From: an uncultured Propionibacteriaceae bacterium
GTDB taxonomy: Bacteria > Actinomycetota > Actinomycetes > Propionibacteriales > Propionibacteriaceae
DNA: 53,781 nucleotides
NCBI GenBank assembly: GCA_936924635.1
Contig: CAKZHP010000114.1
Coordinates: forward strand, 1 to 53,781
Direction: 5' to 3'
Shown here: positions 52,113 through 53,781 of the stretch, one piece after another
Position numbering within the stretch: the stretch's first letter is position 1
Layout: each line of letters starts with the position of its first letter
Made by a program: the position numbers and the translations under genes
The notes under the pieces: generated by a model
What the model was told of the DNA's origin: nothing
The model's input: only the letters and a program-made list of their open reading frames with translations
The model's database searches: none

Positions 52113-52505
52113 ATGTCCCCGGCCGAGACCGAGCTCGTCGCGCGCATCGCGCGGCTGGAGGCCGTGGTCGAGATGCTGGCCCAGCGGGTGGGGGTGCCCC
52201 TGCCGCCGGTCCTCGCGCACGCGGCCCAGCCGTCGCCGGCGTCCTCCCCAGCTCCGGATCGTCCCTCGCAGGGTGTCCCCGAGCGGCCCGCCCACCCGGC
52301 CCCCGAGCGGCCCTCTCCGCCCCCGGCGGCCCAGGATGCCCCGCCGCCTCCTCCGGTCGTGACCGGTGTCGACGAGCAGCAGGTGATGACGCTGCTGAGG
52401 GGCGGGCGCAAGCTGGAGGCGATCCGGCTCGTGCGCGAGCAGTCGGGCGTGGACATCCGAGACGCCGCGGAGGTCGTGGAACGCCTTCAGGACAGGCTGG
52501 TCTGA
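52113..52505 (+). CDS. L7/L12 C-terminal-domain-like protein, first copy
   Basis: A 130-residue protein: a coiled-coil-like N-terminus (ETELVARIARLEAVVEML), a Pro/Ala-rich linker (about residues 40-90) and a C-terminal helical domain of about 40 residues (VMTLLRGGRKLEAIRLVRE) with the KxxAIxxVRxxxG pattern of the ribosomal L7/L12 C-terminal domain. Ribosome binding AGGAGAGG fits the ATG at 52113 better than the GTG at 52104. It has a tandem paralogue five bases downstream. Function unknown; a link to translation factors is possible by analogy with L7/L12. Confidence 0.75.
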   Translation: MSPAETELVARIARLEAVVEMLAQRVGVPLPPVLAHAAQPSPASSPAPDRPSQGVPERPAHPAPERPSPPPAAQDAPPPPPVVTGVDEQQVMTLLRGGRKLEAIRLVREQSGVDIRDAAEVVERLQDRLV

Positions 52506-52509
52506 CCTC

Positions 52510-52842
52510 GTGTGGGGCAGTGACGACGGCCTGCGGAGGCAGGTCGCCGCGCAGGAGCGACGGCTGGCCGACCTGGAGCAGCTGGTGGCGCAGCTCCGCC
52601 AGGAGATCACATCCATGCAGGCGGGCGGCGGCGCGGGTGGACGCGTCGAGGCCCTGCCGGTGTCCTCTCCGCCGCTGGTCCCCTCACCTCAGCGGCCGGG
52701 CGGGCTGACCGATCGCGACACGGTCTTCACGCTGATGCGGCGGGGCCAGAAGATCCACGCGGTCAAAGAGATCCGCGACCAGACCGGGCTGGGCCTCAAG
52801 GAGGCCGTCGCCCTGTACGAGGAGCTGGAGCTGCGGCGCTGA
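52510..52842 (+). CDS. L7/L12 C-terminal-domain-like protein, second copy
   Basis: A 110-residue paralogue of the preceding gene with the same plan: a coiled-coil N-terminus (RRLADLEQLVAQLRQEI), a linker and a domain RGQKIHAVKEIRDQTGLGLKEAV that is closer to true L7/L12 (GLGLKEA is the L12 signature) than the first copy. The GTG start lies four bases after the previous stop. The two probably act together, perhaps as a heterodimer through the coiled coils. Confidence 0.75.
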   Translation: MWGSDDGLRRQVAAQERRLADLEQLVAQLRQEITSMQAGGGAGGRVEALPVSSPPLVPSPQRPGGLTDRDTVFTLMRRGQKIHAVKEIRDQTGLGLKEAVALYEELELRR

Positions 52843-52856
52843 GGGGCGCCATGTGA

Positions 52857-52876
52857 GCTCGGCACTCGCGCCGAGC
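52857..52876. terminator. hairpin between convergent genes
   Basis: A 7-bp stem (52857-52863 with 52870-52876) shortly after the second L7/L12-like gene. The 3' end of the enzyme I gene lies opposite. Confidence 0.5.
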
Positions 52877-52944
52877 CGGGATGACCGGTCGGCAGGGATC
52901 CGTCCGGGCAGGACACCCCGCCCTTCTCCCGAGCCTGGCTGAGG

Positions 52945-53781
52945 TCAGGCGTCGCGCACGGCCTGCTTGACCAGGCCCACCAGCGGCGGCCGCACGCTGA
53001 GCTCGGTGACGCCCAGCCCGACCAGCGTCGCCGTGAGCTCCGGGTCGCTGGCGAGATCGCCGCAGACCGCGACCGGCACGCCGGGCAGGCCGCGGCACGT
53101 GGCACCGATCAGGTCGAGCACCGCCGGTGCGCCCGGCCGGGCGAGGTGGGAGACGCGGCCGTTGCCGCGGTCCGCGGCGGTCGCGTACTGGGTGAGGTCG
53201 TTGGTGCCGATCGATACGAAGTCGACCAGCCCGGCGAAGTCGCCGGAGCGTACGGCCGCGGCCGGCACCTCGACCATCATCCCGACGTCCGGCGCCGGGA
53301 TACCGGTCTCCTGCTCGACCTCGTGCAGCAGCTCACGCGCCCAGCGCACCTCGTCTGGCTCGGTGACCATCGGGAACATGACGCGGATGGCGACCTCCCG
53401 GCTGGCCAGCAGCACGGCCCGCAGCTGCTCGCGCAGCAGGTGCGGAGCGCCGCGCATGGCCCGGATACCGCGGTCGCCCAGCATCGGGTTCGCCTCGGGC
53501 TCGCTGGGGAGGAAGGGGAGGGGCTTGTCGCCCCCCGGGTCCCAGGTGCGCGCGGTGACCGGCTGCCTGAGCGCCCGCCCGATCTCCACGAACGCCGCCG
53601 CCTGCTCCTCGGCCGGCGGCGCTGCGGCACGGTCGCCGAACAGCAGCTCCGTGCGGACCAGGCCAGACCCCTCCGCCCCGGCCGCGGCGCCGGCGACGGC
53701 ATCGGCGAGCGACCCCACGTTGCACTCCACCAATACCCGGGCGCCGCTGCGCGTGACCGCGGGCTCGTGGGCCCGGGCCGC
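52945..53781 (-). CDS. ptsI: PTS enzyme I (PEP-protein phosphotransferase), 3' part
   Basis: The frame is open to the window edge and encodes the last 279 residues of an enzyme I. These form the PEP-binding TIM barrel: TWDPGGDKPLPF, the Arg-containing GDRGIRAMR, FPMVTEPDEV, GMMVEVPAA, the signature GTNDLTQYATAADRGN and the active-site Cys in VCGDLASDP. The N-terminal part with the phospho-His domain is beyond the window. PTS enzyme I is the usual meaning; a PEP-using relative cannot be excluded. The sequence ends 100 bases from the convergent L7/L12-like gene. Confidence 0.85.
   Translation of the reverse strand, partial: AARAHEPAVTRSGARVLVECNVGSLADAVAGAAAGAEGSGLVRTELLFGDRAAAPPAEEQAAAFVEIGRALRQPVTARTWDPGGDKPLPFLPSEPEANPMLGDRGIRAMRGAPHLLREQLRAVLLASREVAIRVMFPMVTEPDEVRWARELLHEVEQETGIPAPDVGMMVEVPAAAVRSGDFAGLVDFVSIGTNDLTQYATAADRGNGRVSHLARPGAPAVLDLIGATCRGLPGVPVAVCGDLASDPELTATLVGLGVTELSVRPPLVGLVKQAVRDA

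Noticed and set aside
1..53781. CRISPR arrays, insertion sequences, prophage genes, toxin-antitoxin pairs or large biosynthetic gene clusters
   Set aside because: I looked for regularly spaced repeats, transposase motifs, phage structural genes and synthase modules and saw none.

Overview
The window is high-GC DNA from an actinomycete. The order tRNA-Gly / tRNA-Pro / tig / clpP1 / clpP2 / clpX, together with valS, folC, DUF4233, ndk and a group of nei, rpiB and a mycothiol-type DsbA-fold reductase, matches the conserved clp-folC neighbourhood known from Mycobacterium and relatives. The mycothiol-type reductase implies a mycothiol-making actinobacterium. GlpABC (anaerobic-type glycerol-3-phosphate dehydrogenase), a PTS enzyme I and a hexuronate pathway suggest a saccharolytic, possibly facultatively anaerobic member of Micrococcales or Propionibacteriales. 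I cannot fix the genus.

Layout. 1-1.1 kb: a cadmium cassette, cmtR-cadD, with an operator over its own start codon. 1.3-4.7 kb: a membrane LssY_C protein, an SDR/SRPBCC pair and a DUF3072 protein. 4.7-11.8 kb: a sugar-acid region with 6-phosphogluconate dehydrogenase (gnd), a LacI regulator, a LarA-family nickel racemase/epimerase homologue, glucuronate isomerase (uxaC) and a fructuronate reductase-like long-chain dehydrogenase (uxuB). 11.9-21.2 kb: OsmC, a truncated ADP-ribosylglycohydrolase, pyrB, a DsbA-fold reductase, galM, rpiB, nei, a hexose-6-P mutarotase, an orphan sugar-binding lipoprotein and an unknown protein. 21.2-28.1 kb: a doubly frameshifted GNAT gene, two tRNAs, a DJ-1/PfpI protein, a lipoprotein and tig-clpP1-clpP2-clpX. 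28.1-32.2 kb: a truncated TauE gene and an ABC importer whose permease gene is cut at its 5' end exactly where an aztD gene, also cut at its 5' end, begins. 32.3-41.2 kb: tricorn-type protease, Gfo/Idh/MocA oxidoreductase and glpABC. 41.2-53.8 kb: a CASTOR/POLLUX-like protein, valS, a MauE-DsbA-DsbA thiol-redox operon, folC-DUF4233-ndk-CPBP protease, two small L7/L12-CTD-like proteins and the 3' part of a PTS enzyme I gene that runs off the window.

How the parts may work together. The most interesting metabolic idea is that UxaC, UxuB, the LarA homologue and Gnd form a hexuronate route through mannonate and gluconate into the pentose-phosphate pathway, replacing mannonate dehydratase with a nickel-dependent C2 epimerase. 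Several genes are broken or cut (ADP-ribosylglycohydrolase, GNAT, TauE, permease, aztD), so deletion scars are common here. Nine genes show a TAnnnT box 6 or 7 bases before the start codon, which points to leaderless transcripts. Four intergenic copies of a small hairpin repeat keep their pairing while their stem sequences differ.
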